Shown here piece by piece: positions 1 to 6,724 of a stretch of DNA of 9,184 bases. The notes under the pieces are model-generated. The model ran no database searches and was not told the origin of the DNA. It was given only the letters and a program-made list of their open reading frames with translations. The DNA is taken from positions 1 to 9,184 of the forward strand of contig JAITQJ010000151.1 in the NCBI GenBank assembly GCA_031288955.1. Direction: 5' to 3'. Position numbers and translations under genes: made by a program. Within the stretch, counting starts at the first letter, position 1, and each line of letters starts with the position of its first letter. This DNA is from Planctomycetaceae bacterium. GTDB lineage: Bacteria; Planctomycetota; Planctomycetia; Pirellulales; Thermoguttaceae.

Positions 1-690
1 GCCGGCGGTATCATTACCGACTGGGGTAATCATCATATTGATATTGCGTGCTGGGGAATGGACGTTGAGAATACCGGACCGGTCTCGGTTGAGGCGCGGG
101 GCATTTTTCCCAATGAAGGCAGACCGGATTGCTTTAACACGCCGGACAGATTTTATTCGGCGATGAAATATCCGAACGGCGTAGAGTTGTTCTTTTATTC
201 GACACTGCACGAAAAGCCGAAGTTTGGTGATACGACCAGCCATCAGGAAACGGCGAAAGAGCAATTCGATTATCTTTTCGGCAGCGATTGTCCGGCAGAT
301 GTACACGAGAATAAACGTAACGGCATTATGTTTATCGGCGATAAAGGGCGGGTGTTTGTCAATCGGGGCGGTCTTTTCGGCAAGCCGGTTGAGGAATTGA
401 AGGAGAATCCGCTGCCGGACAGTATTGACGGGAAGCCGCGCTGGAAAGTCAAGCCGAGCAGCGACCATTTTCGTAACTTTTTCGATTGTGTCCGCAGCCG
501 GGAGGAACCGGTTGCACCGGCACGCATTGAACACCGGTCGGTAACGGCGTGTCATTTGACGAACATATCGATTCGTTTGGGCGGACGCAAACTGCAATGG
601 GACTCCGTGAAGGAGGAGATTATCGGCGATACGCAAGCGAACGCAATGCTCCGCCGCGAACAACGTAAACCCTACGGAATTGACGGTTGA
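1..690 (+). CDS. Gfo/Idh/MocA family oxidoreductase, C-terminal part (5' end outside window)
   Basis: The frame is open from base 1 and ends at TGA 688-690. Its N-terminal NAD(P)-binding Rossmann domain lies before the window. The visible 229 residues are the C-terminal substrate/dimerisation domain of a Gfo/Idh/MocA oxidoreductase. They begin with the conserved pattern GGIITDWGNHHIDIACWGM, where the histidines and Asp lie near the active site in this family. Near the C-terminus are SSDHFRNFFDCVRSREEP and the end signature GDTQANAMLRREQRKPYGI, both typical of the planctomycete-type members. These enzymes usually oxidise or reduce sugars or inositols with NAD(P), and the substrate cannot be told from this fragment. 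The gene is convergent with lemA: only eight bases separate the two stop codons, and its last codons carry one arm of an 18-bp inverted repeat. Family assignment is firm, exact function unknown. Confidence 0.9.
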   Translation, partial: AGGIITDWGNHHIDIACWGMDVENTGPVSVEARGIFPNEGRPDCFNTPDRFYSAMKYPNGVELFFYSTLHEKPKFGDTTSHQETAKEQFDYLFGSDCPADVHENKRNGIMFIGDKGRVFVNRGGLFGKPVEELKENPLPDSIDGKPRWKVKPSSDHFRNFFDCVRSREEPVAPARIEHRSVTACHLTNISIRLGGRKLQWDSVKEEIIGDTQANAMLRREQRKPYGIDG

Positions 691-732
691 TAGCGGCGTT
701 AAAAACTAACCTTTGGAGCATTGCGTTCGCTT
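635..732. repeat. 18-bp perfect inverted repeat spanning two convergent gene ends
   Basis: The left arm AAGCGAACGCAATGCTCC (635-652) lies in the 3' end of the Gfo/Idh/MocA gene. Its exact reverse complement (715-732) lies in the 3' end of lemA. The loop is 62 bases and contains both stop codons. The two arms encode different residues in different frames (around QANAML in one, SERNAP in the other), so shared protein sequence does not explain the identity. An RNA crossing the junction from either side could form an 18-bp stem. A role in 3'-end formation or in blocking read-through is an inference. Confidence 0.8.
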
Positions 733-1289
733 TGGTTTTCGGTGATGAATAGTGCTGCTTCGCCGAAGTTGAACATACCGGCGATGATGTTCGACGGAAA
801 TGTCTCTCTGCTCGTGTTATATCTGGTTACGGCATCGTTGTATGCCTGACGGGAAAACGAAACTTTGTTTTCCGTTGAAGTCAATTCCTCTTGCAGGGCG
901 AGCATATTTTGGTTCGCCTTCAAGTCGGGATAGGCTTCTGCAACCGCCATCAATCGGCTTAACACACCGGTCAATTCGCCTTCGGCTCTGCCTAATGTTT
1001 GGATTGCCTGCGGATTGCCGGGGTCGGCAGCCGCCTGATTAGAGGCATTATAAGCGGTGTTTCGGGCATTGATAACCGCCTCTAGTGTTTCGCGTTCGTG
1101 CTTGATGTAACCCTTGACGGTTTCGACAAGATTCGGTATCAAATCGTAACGGCGTTTTAACTGTACATCAATTTGTGCGAAAGCATTTTTGTACAGATTG
1201 CGCAGCGTTACAAGCCCGTTGTACACACCGATAACCCAAAGAATCAGCACCAGCAAAAAGGCGCAAACAACAATAACTCCGGTAAGCAT
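699..1289 (-). CDS. lemA: LemA family membrane protein
   Basis: A 196-residue protein of full family length. Residues 1-23 form a single hydrophobic membrane anchor with a short N-terminus. Next come YNGLVTLRN and the LemA core, with the signature QIDVQLKRRYDLIPNLVETV (about residues 40-59) and YIKHERETLEAVINAR. The rest is a long helical region ending in the usual family tail, FPSNIIAGMFNF then APKVSF. LemA proteins are anchored helical-bundle proteins whose molecular role is poorly defined; some neighbour membrane metalloproteases or TPM-domain proteins, but none is present here. The start is well supported by an AGGAG at 1296-1300, six bases upstream. The gene is divergent from glyA, convergent with the upstream oxidoreductase gene, and looks monocistronic. 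Confidence 0.93.
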   Translation of the reverse strand: MLTGVIVVCAFLLVLILWVIGVYNGLVTLRNLYKNAFAQIDVQLKRRYDLIPNLVETVKGYIKHERETLEAVINARNTAYNASNQAAADPGNPQAIQTLGRAEGELTGVLSRLMAVAEAYPDLKANQNMLALQEELTSTENKVSFSRQAYNDAVTRYNTSRETFPSNIIAGMFNFGEAALFITENQSERNAPKVSF

Positions 1290-1295
1290 CGTTTT

Positions 1296-1300
1296 CTCCT
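1296..1300 (-). promoter_or_regulatory. Shine-Dalgarno site of lemA
   Basis: The minus strand reads AGGAG, six bases before the ATG at 1287-1289. It is one of only two good ribosome binding sites in the window, and it fixes the lemA start. Confidence 0.75.
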
Positions 1301-1319
1301 ATAATCGTAGATGGATGCC

Positions 1320-1347
1320 ATTATACCATTCGCCGCCGAAAAAACAA
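1320..1347 (-). promoter_or_regulatory. Extended -10 promoter of lemA
   Basis: On the minus strand there is a perfect TATAAT (1320-1325) preceded by TGG (1326-1328), giving an extended -10 of the form TGnTATAAT. A weak -35, TTGTTT, lies at 1342-1347 with a 16-base spacer. Transcription would start near 1313, leaving a leader of about 25 bases that includes the AGGAG site. Confidence 0.6.
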
Positions 1348-1377
1348 CCGAATGTGTTTTACAATCTGCGCAGAGGC

Positions 1378-1406
1378 TTGACAAATAGCGGTGAACGGGG
1401 GACAAT
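1378..1406 (+). promoter_or_regulatory. Candidate sigma-70 promoter of glyA
   Basis: A perfect -35 TTGACA (1378-1383) is followed after 17 bases by GACAAT (1401-1406), a 4/6 match to the -10. It predicts a start site near 1413, downstream of the GTG at 1391 and upstream of the ATG at 1436. That supports the ATG as the glyA start. A competing -10, TACAAT at 1360-1365, has no good -35. Confidence 0.5.
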
Positions 1407-1435
1407 ACGGGTTCACCGCACAAAACCTTGTCCCA

Positions 1436-2731
1436 ATGGAACGTTATCCGCACCTCAAAGACACCGACAGCGAACTCTACCGCCTTATCAAGCAGGAAGC
1501 CGAATACGAGGCAGCAACACTCAAAATGATTGCCTCCGAAAGTTACGCTTCGTACTCCGTACTCGAAGCCTGCGGTTCCACGCTGACCAATAAATACGCC
1601 GAAGGTTATCCCGGTGCCAGATACTACGAAGGCAATGAAATCGTTGACCAAATCGAAAACCTTGCCATCGAGCGCGGAAAACAACTCTTCGGTTGCGAAC
1701 ATATCAATGTCCAGCCTTACAGCGGTTCGCCGGCAAATCAAAGCGTTTATCGTACACTCCTGAAAACCGGCGATAAGTTGATGGGAATGCCCGTACCGAG
1801 CGGCGGACATCTGACACACGGCTGGAAAGTCAACTTTTCCGGCAGTGATTACGTGCAAGTGCCGTACGGACCGTCCCCGGAAACCGGTAAATTTGATATG
1901 AATCAAATTCGGGAAACGGCATTAAAAGAACGTCCGAAAATGATTTGGGTCGGGGCAACGGCGTATCCGCACAAAATCGAATACAGCGATTTCAAAGCCG
2001 TCGCCGATGAAATTGATGCGTATCTTGTTGCGGACATAGCACACATTAACGCTTTAATTATCGCTGGTGTTCATCCCGACCCCGTACCGCTTTGCGATAT
2101 TGTAACGAGTACGAGCCATAAAATGCTGCGGGGACCGAGAGCCGGTTTCGTGATGTCCAAGACCGATGACCGCCATAAGGCAAAATACAATCCTGAGAGC
2201 AAATTGAATTTATCGCAGCGTGTTGACCGGGCGGTATTTCCGGGCTTGCAGGGCGGACCGCATCTGAATGTCATCGCCGCAATGGCAGCGGCATTTAAGG
2301 AAGCGTTGACACCGGAATTCAAAGCGTACGGCGTTCAGATTGCCAAAAATGCAAAGATGTTAGCGGAGGCATTGCTCGAAAAAGGATACGCTTTGGCAGG
2401 CGGCGGAACGGACACGCATTTATTGATATTGGATTTTCGCCGTGAGGAATTTACCGGCAAAGATGCCGCCAAAGCGTTGGCGAAGTCGGGCATTATCGCC
2501 AACTTCAATATGGTGCCGGGCGACCCCCGCAGTCCGTTTGTTACAAGCGGTGTGCGGTTGGGAACGCCGTCGTTGACGGCAATGGGAATGAAAGAAAACG
2601 ATATGCGGAAAGTTGCCGGTTGGATTGACCGGGTATGTAAAAATATCGTCCGCATTGACGAGCAAGCCTCTCAAATCCGCGGTGAAATAGCCGAATTCTG
2701 CAAAGGCTTCAAAGTACCGGGATGTTGTTAG
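1436..2731 (+). CDS. glyA: Serine hydroxymethyltransferase
   Basis: This PLP enzyme interconverts serine and glycine while moving a one-carbon unit to or from tetrahydrofolate in the cytosol. From ATG 1436 the protein has 431 residues, close to the usual 415-430. Motifs in order: IASES (32-36, normally IASEN), TNKYAEGYPGARYY (51-64), GGHLTHG (123-129), VADIAH with D200 and H203, the PLP lysine K229 in TSTSHKMLRGPRAG, and VRLGTPSLT near the C-terminus. The in-frame GTG at 1391 would add 15 residues. It is less likely because the best promoter overlaps it and because the family usually begins about eight residues before a D-x-E-L motif, as here (DSEL, 11-14). No Shine-Dalgarno is seen. Substitutions beside the active site (AHINALI, SHKM, GPRAG) are unusual, but the catalytic residues are kept. 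Confidence 0.95.
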   Translation: MERYPHLKDTDSELYRLIKQEAEYEAATLKMIASESYASYSVLEACGSTLTNKYAEGYPGARYYEGNEIVDQIENLAIERGKQLFGCEHINVQPYSGSPANQSVYRTLLKTGDKLMGMPVPSGGHLTHGWKVNFSGSDYVQVPYGPSPETGKFDMNQIRETALKERPKMIWVGATAYPHKIEYSDFKAVADEIDAYLVADIAHINALIIAGVHPDPVPLCDIVTSTSHKMLRGPRAGFVMSKTDDRHKAKYNPESKLNLSQRVDRAVFPGLQGGPHLNVIAAMAAAFKEALTPEFKAYGVQIAKNAKMLAEALLEKGYALAGGGTDTHLLILDFRREEFTGKDAAKALAKSGIIANFNMVPGDPRSPFVTSGVRLGTPSLTAMGMKENDMRKVAGWIDRVCKNIVRIDEQASQIRGEIAEFCKGFKVPGCC

Positions 2732-2740
2732 ACACAGCGG

Positions 2741-2787
2741 CGGGCGGTATTTCTCCGTCCGTTTGATTCTCGTCTTTCTTTTTTTAC
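2741..2787 (+). terminator. Candidate rho-independent terminator after glyA
   Basis: CGGGCGG (2741-2747) pairs with CCGTCCG (2755-2761) over a seven-base loop, with one G-U pair. A T-rich but interrupted stretch follows, containing seven consecutive T at 2779-2785. The hairpin sits ten bases after the glyA stop. The uridine tract does not begin as a clean run, so efficiency is uncertain. Confidence 0.45.
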
Positions 2788-2797
2788 GTCTTTACGC

Positions 2798-2803
2798 TAT
2801 AAT
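2798..2803 (+). promoter_or_regulatory. Candidate -10 element for the radical SAM gene
   Basis: A perfect TATAAT is present, but the -35 position is T-rich and poor. It would give a start near 2810 and a leader of about 50 bases. That leader is A/T-rich and unstructured (about 2826-2845) and has no Shine-Dalgarno, consistent with leader-dependent but SD-independent initiation. Confidence 0.45.
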
Positions 2804-2859
2804 AGCGGGAGTTCACTCTCCGCCGGATAAATAATAAATAAATATGCCGGTTTTCGTTA

Positions 2860-5049
2860 ATGTACAAGAAATTGCAAATTGTCTATGTCGTCCCCTCCAG
2901 ATACGATGACGACGGCTACGCCGTCCGTTGGGTAAAGGGTGTCGTCCCTTCCAACTCGCTCGCCGTCCTCAAAAGTCTCACCCAAAAAATAATCAACAAT
3001 AACGGAATCTGCGGCAAAAATGGTGAACCCGTCGAAACAACGTTGACGGCTTACGATGATAACGTCGAAAAGATTCCCTTCGCCAAAATTGCCCGTCAAA
3101 ACCGTCTCGCCGACACCAAAGTCATTGTCGGTATAGTCGGCGTGCAGTCCAATCAGTTTCCGCGTGCTGCGGACATTGCTCTCCAATTCCGCAAACTCGG
3201 TGTCGATGTTCTCATCGGCGGATTCCACGTCACCGGTATTCTCGCCCTCTTTGATGTTCCTTCACCGGAACTCCAAAACCTCATCGACAACGGCGTGACT
3301 CTGGTCGTCGGTGAAAGTGAAACTCCCGGTACATTAGAACAGGTCTTCGGCGATGCCCTCAACGGCAATTTACAATCAGTGTACCGTTTTCCCAAAGCCC
3401 CCGATTTGACCAATGCTCCCGTGCCGCAAGCCGACCCGCGGTACATTGACCATTTCGGCGCACATTGGGCTACCATTGACTCCAGCCGCGGTTGTCCCTT
3501 CGGCTGTAACTTCTGCACCGTTATCAATATACAAGGACGAAAAATGCGCTGCCGCTCTGCCGAAGCCGTTGTTGATACCGTCCGAAACAATGCCCGAAAA
3601 GGCGTGGACAATTTCTTTTTTACCGATGATAATTTTGCCCGAAGTGCGCATTGGGAAGCGATATTTGACGGTCTTGCCGAGATACGTTCGCAGTATAGCA
3701 TCGCCTTTATGATGCAAATTGATACGCAGGCGGCGAAGATTCCAAACTTCGTTGAAAAGGCGAAGAAGGCGGGCTGCCGAATGGTATTCGTCGGAATGGA
3801 AAGCGTCAATCCCGATAACATTGCCGCTGCCGGTAAAACGCAGAATCACGTCGAACAGTACCGCGAAATGGTACTGCGCTGGCAAAATTCTGACGTACTC
3901 GTTCACGTCGGTTACATAATCGGTTTTCCGAATGATACAATGGAATCGGTGCAGCGCGATGTTGTTTTTTTGCGGGACCACGTCGGTGTGGACATCGCTT
4001 CATTCTTTATGATGACTCCGCTGCCGGGGTCGGTCAATCATAAGGAAATGCTTGAACACGGCGAATACATCGACCCCGACTTGAACAAATATGATTCGTT
4101 TCACGAAACGTTCCGTCATCCGAAGATGCAGCCGGGCGAATGGCAGGCGGCAACGCAGTTAGCATTCCGCGAATTTTATACGAAGGAACATTGTGCGGCG
4201 ATTTTGCGGCGGGTACCGGGTGAACATTATTGGCTGATGTTCTGGAATCTGATTTGGTACCGCTACAGCGGCGTATTTTCCGGCACGCATCCGATGATGA
4301 CGGGCTTTTTCCGCTGGAAGAATCGTCTTGACCGGCGACCGTGTTTCCCGCGTGAAAACATTTTTCAATTCGGCTGGCGTTGGGTGAAAGATTTCGTTTG
4401 CGATGCGCAGTCATACATCAAACTGTTTTTCGAGTTTCAGGAAATTTGGTGGCTGACCCGCAAGCAACTTGCCGCAAAGACGCTTACGCATACCATTACG
4501 GAACAAACGGCGAAGGAGCCGATGGGCGGTATATTGGCGAAACGTTTTAAGTATCTTATTCCGCTGGCTCAATTCAAGGAGCATTGGGAGCCGCTTAAAC
4601 AGCGCGTTGCGGAGTATAATTGGCAAGGGCATTACGAGGCAGCGGTTCAGGAGTTGGTCAATGCGCTGACGGCGGTGAAGTCGCGGCTCTTTGGTATGCT
4701 TCCGCTGCCGAATATGAACGAGGCATCCCGCAAAGATGTCGAGGTTATAACGGAGAATATCGACACGTGTTTAACGGAGTTGGAGCGTGAACCGGCAAGT
4801 CCGGCACTGGTTTATCGGGCGGAGCAGTACATACACGACAAGGTGTTGGTACATTATGATGCAGCGGCAAGCCGCTGTGTGAAGTTGCGCCGGGAAGTGA
4901 ACATTTGGCGGCGTAATGCGTTAAATCACTTGAAAGGCGGCAGGATAGTCCGCAGCGGAGCGGGATTGATTCGCCGTCCGTGGCTTGCCTTTGTTGAGGC
5001 GTATTTATCAACGCGATTTTGCATCGCTGCGTTCCGTAAAGAAATGTAA
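2860..5049 (+). CDS. B12-binding-like radical SAM protein with long C-terminal extension, function unknown
   Basis: A 729-residue protein. Residues about 1-200 resemble the cobalamin-binding Rossmann domain that precedes many COG1032 radical SAM enzymes, with VIVGIVGVQSNQFPRAADIA and VLIGGFHVTG (to about residue 130). No DxHxxG cobalamin-ligand motif is visible, so B12 binding may be base-off or lost. The radical SAM core carries the 4Fe-4S cluster motif GCPFGCNFC, with C212, C216 and C219. FFFTDDNF, VFVGMESVNPDNI and VGYIIGFPND fit the later strands of the SAM barrel. After about residue 400 comes a 330-residue extension beginning with a conserved-looking DPDLNKYDSFHETF segment. It then has a tryptophan-rich stretch (YWLMFWNLIWYRYSG) and charged helices. 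The extension may contact membrane or lipid, by inference. The substrate is unknown. The 499-aa gene follows 41 bases later, probably in one operon. Confidence 0.85.
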   Translation: MYKKLQIVYVVPSRYDDDGYAVRWVKGVVPSNSLAVLKSLTQKIINNNGICGKNGEPVETTLTAYDDNVEKIPFAKIARQNRLADTKVIVGIVGVQSNQFPRAADIALQFRKLGVDVLIGGFHVTGILALFDVPSPELQNLIDNGVTLVVGESETPGTLEQVFGDALNGNLQSVYRFPKAPDLTNAPVPQADPRYIDHFGAHWATIDSSRGCPFGCNFCTVINIQGRKMRCRSAEAVVDTVRNNARKGVDNFFFTDDNFARSAHWEAIFDGLAEIRSQYSIAFMMQIDTQAAKIPNFVEKAKKAGCRMVFVGMESVNPDNIAAAGKTQNHVEQYREMVLRWQNSDVLVHVGYIIGFPNDTMESVQRDVVFLRDHVGVDIASFFMMTPLPGSVNHKEMLEHGEYIDPDLNKYDSFHETFRHPKMQPGEWQAATQLAFREFYTKEHCAAILRRVPGEHYWLMFWNLIWYRYSGVFSGTHPMMTGFFRWKNRLDRRPCFPRENIFQFGWRWVKDFVCDAQSYIKLFFEFQEIWWLTRKQLAAKTLTHTITEQTAKEPMGGILAKRFKYLIPLAQFKEHWEPLKQRVAEYNWQGHYEAAVQELVNALTAVKSRLFGMLPLPNMNEASRKDVEVITENIDTCLTELEREPASPALVYRAEQYIHDKVLVHYDAAASRCVKLRREVNIWRRNALNHLKGGRIVRSGAGLIRRPWLAFVEAYLSTRFCIAAFRKEM

Positions 5050-5090
5050 AACGGTGATGTCCGTTAAAATTATAGGTACACCGCGCCGAA

Positions 5091-6590
5091 ATGATTATTA
5101 CGCTATTTATCTTAATGCCGGCTGTTTGTCTGTTTATGCTGACTAATATCCTTGCCGGCTGTTTTCTTGCTGTTCATTTCGGCTACGGACCGCCGGATTG
5201 GAAACGGGGACTCAATCTTCTCGTCCGCCTGACTGTTTTGCAAAAAAAATATAACGCCCTGCGAAAAAAAATCGTCGAAAAATATCCGGCATCGGAAAAA
5301 GCGTTCAAACTGCTGCGTGTTCCTGAAAAAATCAGCCTCGTTCCCGTTGTACAGGTTTTGAAATCCGAAGAGACAACCGAAGCGGACGGCAGTCCAAGCC
5401 GAAAAAATGCCGATGCCCCGCTTGAAGACCCCGTTTCAGAATCCGAATTAGACACCGCCGCTGCCGGCGGAACCGAACGGGAAAAACCGGAAACCGAACA
5501 GATGTTCTTCGATAAAAATCTCGAAGAGACTCTGATGGACAAAGGAACAAAAGCGTGGCTCGTCAATGACAGTAAAATTGAAACGGCTTTAATCAAACTC
5601 AACGCGGTACAGATGCAAAGCGGACGTTTCACCGCTCAACTTGACGAAAAAATTCGTGCCGGCGGAAGTGCCGTTACAAAAGAAAAAATTGTTCGTTTTA
5701 TCGAAGAGTTAAAGGAAGATTGTAAAAATTTCCTTTCCTCGCAGCGGTCAGCAAGTGCCGAAATTGAAAAGCGGATAGACGAGTTCGGCGATTTGAAACC
5801 GAAGGTTGAAGAGATGCGGAACATTTCGCAGCAGCAGCGGCAGACCGTTGAATCTGCTCTGCAAGGATTGGATGGAATTGCCGAGGCGAGCAGTCCCGAA
5901 GTCAGCGCAAAAATGCTGTTACAGGAATTGAACGGACTGCGTCCTGCGAGGCATAAACTTCGGGATATGCGGGAACAGGTTTTTGTCCGTTTGGCTAGTA
6001 AGGGAAATCAACTGGGTGAGGTGCCGAAACAGTTGTACGCCGATGAATTATCGGGTTTGCGGGGACGCATCGGTTTGGAAGTGGTGCTGGCGGATTGGTG
6101 GAAGCAGAAGTACAACGAGGACAAAAAATGTTCGCTGGCATTGTTTGACTTTGTGAAGTTCGGTGATGTGAATAAGAAGTGCGGCATTTTGCTTTGCGAT
6201 AAAATTATCCGGTATTTTGGAGAGACACTGAAGGGACAATTTACGGCGGCGGATTTAACGGGCGTGTATTCGGGTAATTGTTTTATGGCGGCATCGCATC
6301 AGTTGAGTCTTGAAAAGATGACGGAGAAGGCGGAGGAGATTCGGCAGCAATTCGAGAAGACATCGTTTAGACTGCCGGAGCGGGAAGTGAGTGCCGCGCT
6401 TAAAATGACGGCGGCGGTTATCGAGCCGTCGGCAACGCTTGAGTCATCATTGTCAGCATTGGAGTCGGCGTTAGGAGCAGCGAAGCGGGACGGTGGAAGC
6501 CGGTTGTACGTATGCGTTTCCGGCGGCGAACCGGTCAAAGCGGAAGTAAAGGATTATCACGCCGAAACCGTCGAAGCAGTGCTTGAGTAA
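5091..6590 (+). CDS. Membrane-anchored protein with degenerate GGDEF-like domain
   Basis: A 499-residue protein. Residues 1-29 form one hydrophobic membrane segment, ending in HFGYGPPDW. A short basic helix, an acidic low-complexity linker (about 85-150) and a long helical or coiled-coil region (about 155-300) follow. The C-terminal part (about 320-490) resembles a GGDEF diguanylate cyclase domain: LSGLRGRIGLE in place of LTGLxNR, then SLALFDFVKFGDVNKK with D353 at the first metal-binding position, then VYSGNCFMAA where GGDEF should be. The active-site motif is therefore S394-G-N-C-F398, the second metal Asp is Val355, and the inhibitory-site Arg of RxxD is Thr385. It is unlikely to make cyclic di-GMP; a structural or nucleotide-sensing role is inferred. 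No Shine-Dalgarno is seen. It lies 41 bases after the radical SAM gene with no terminator between, suggesting co-transcription. Confidence 0.72.
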   Translation: MIITLFILMPAVCLFMLTNILAGCFLAVHFGYGPPDWKRGLNLLVRLTVLQKKYNALRKKIVEKYPASEKAFKLLRVPEKISLVPVVQVLKSEETTEADGSPSRKNADAPLEDPVSESELDTAAAGGTEREKPETEQMFFDKNLEETLMDKGTKAWLVNDSKIETALIKLNAVQMQSGRFTAQLDEKIRAGGSAVTKEKIVRFIEELKEDCKNFLSSQRSASAEIEKRIDEFGDLKPKVEEMRNISQQQRQTVESALQGLDGIAEASSPEVSAKMLLQELNGLRPARHKLRDMREQVFVRLASKGNQLGEVPKQLYADELSGLRGRIGLEVVLADWWKQKYNEDKKCSLALFDFVKFGDVNKKCGILLCDKIIRYFGETLKGQFTAADLTGVYSGNCFMAASHQLSLEKMTEKAEEIRQQFEKTSFRLPEREVSAALKMTAAVIEPSATLESSLSALESALGAAKRDGGSRLYVCVSGGEPVKAEVKDYHAETVEAVLE

Positions 6591-6653
6591 AAGATGTAAA
6601 AAACATCGGACAAAAAACGTCAGAGCCGCAATCGCAAGACGGCGGAACGAAAT

Positions 6654-6706
6654 GAAGAATGAATAACGAAGATACCGGTTATCCGTTTTCTTTCATTATT
6701 CATTCT
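6654..6706. terminator. AT-rich hairpin between convergent genes
   Basis: AAGAATGAATAA (6654-6665) and its exact reverse complement TTATTCATTCTT (6695-6706) form a 12-bp stem. One mismatch inward, GAA/TTC (6667-6669/6691-6693) extends it. The unpaired centre includes ACCGGT. It lies between the stops of the GGDEF-like gene (+) and the PEP-CTERM gene (-), so it could end transcripts from both sides, though neither side has a clean T-run. The related ATTCATTA words just downstream make a copy of a dispersed repeat another possibility. Confidence 0.5.
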
Positions 6707-6724
6707 TAACTATTCATTACCTCA

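Noticed and set aside
1244..1906. 220-codon open frame antisense to glyA
   Set aside because: It overlaps a clear SHMT gene and the lemA start, has no domain pattern, and is explained by glyA codon composition.
2844..2912. Short ATG frame overlapping the radical SAM start
   Set aside because: About 22 codons, no ribosome site, no recognisable leader-peptide feature; most likely chance.
3153..3981. Two long minus-strand frames inside the radical SAM gene
   Set aside because: They are shadows of the sense gene, which has an intact cluster motif and a continuous frame.
5050..5090. AACGG/CCGTT hairpin between the radical SAM and GGDEF-like genes as a terminator
   Set aside because: Five pairs only and followed by A-rich sequence rather than T, so it gives no reason to split the putative operon.
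6593..6606. GATGT/ACATC hairpin just after the GGDEF-like stop
   Set aside because: The stem is five pairs and no T-run follows on the plus strand; too weak to call.
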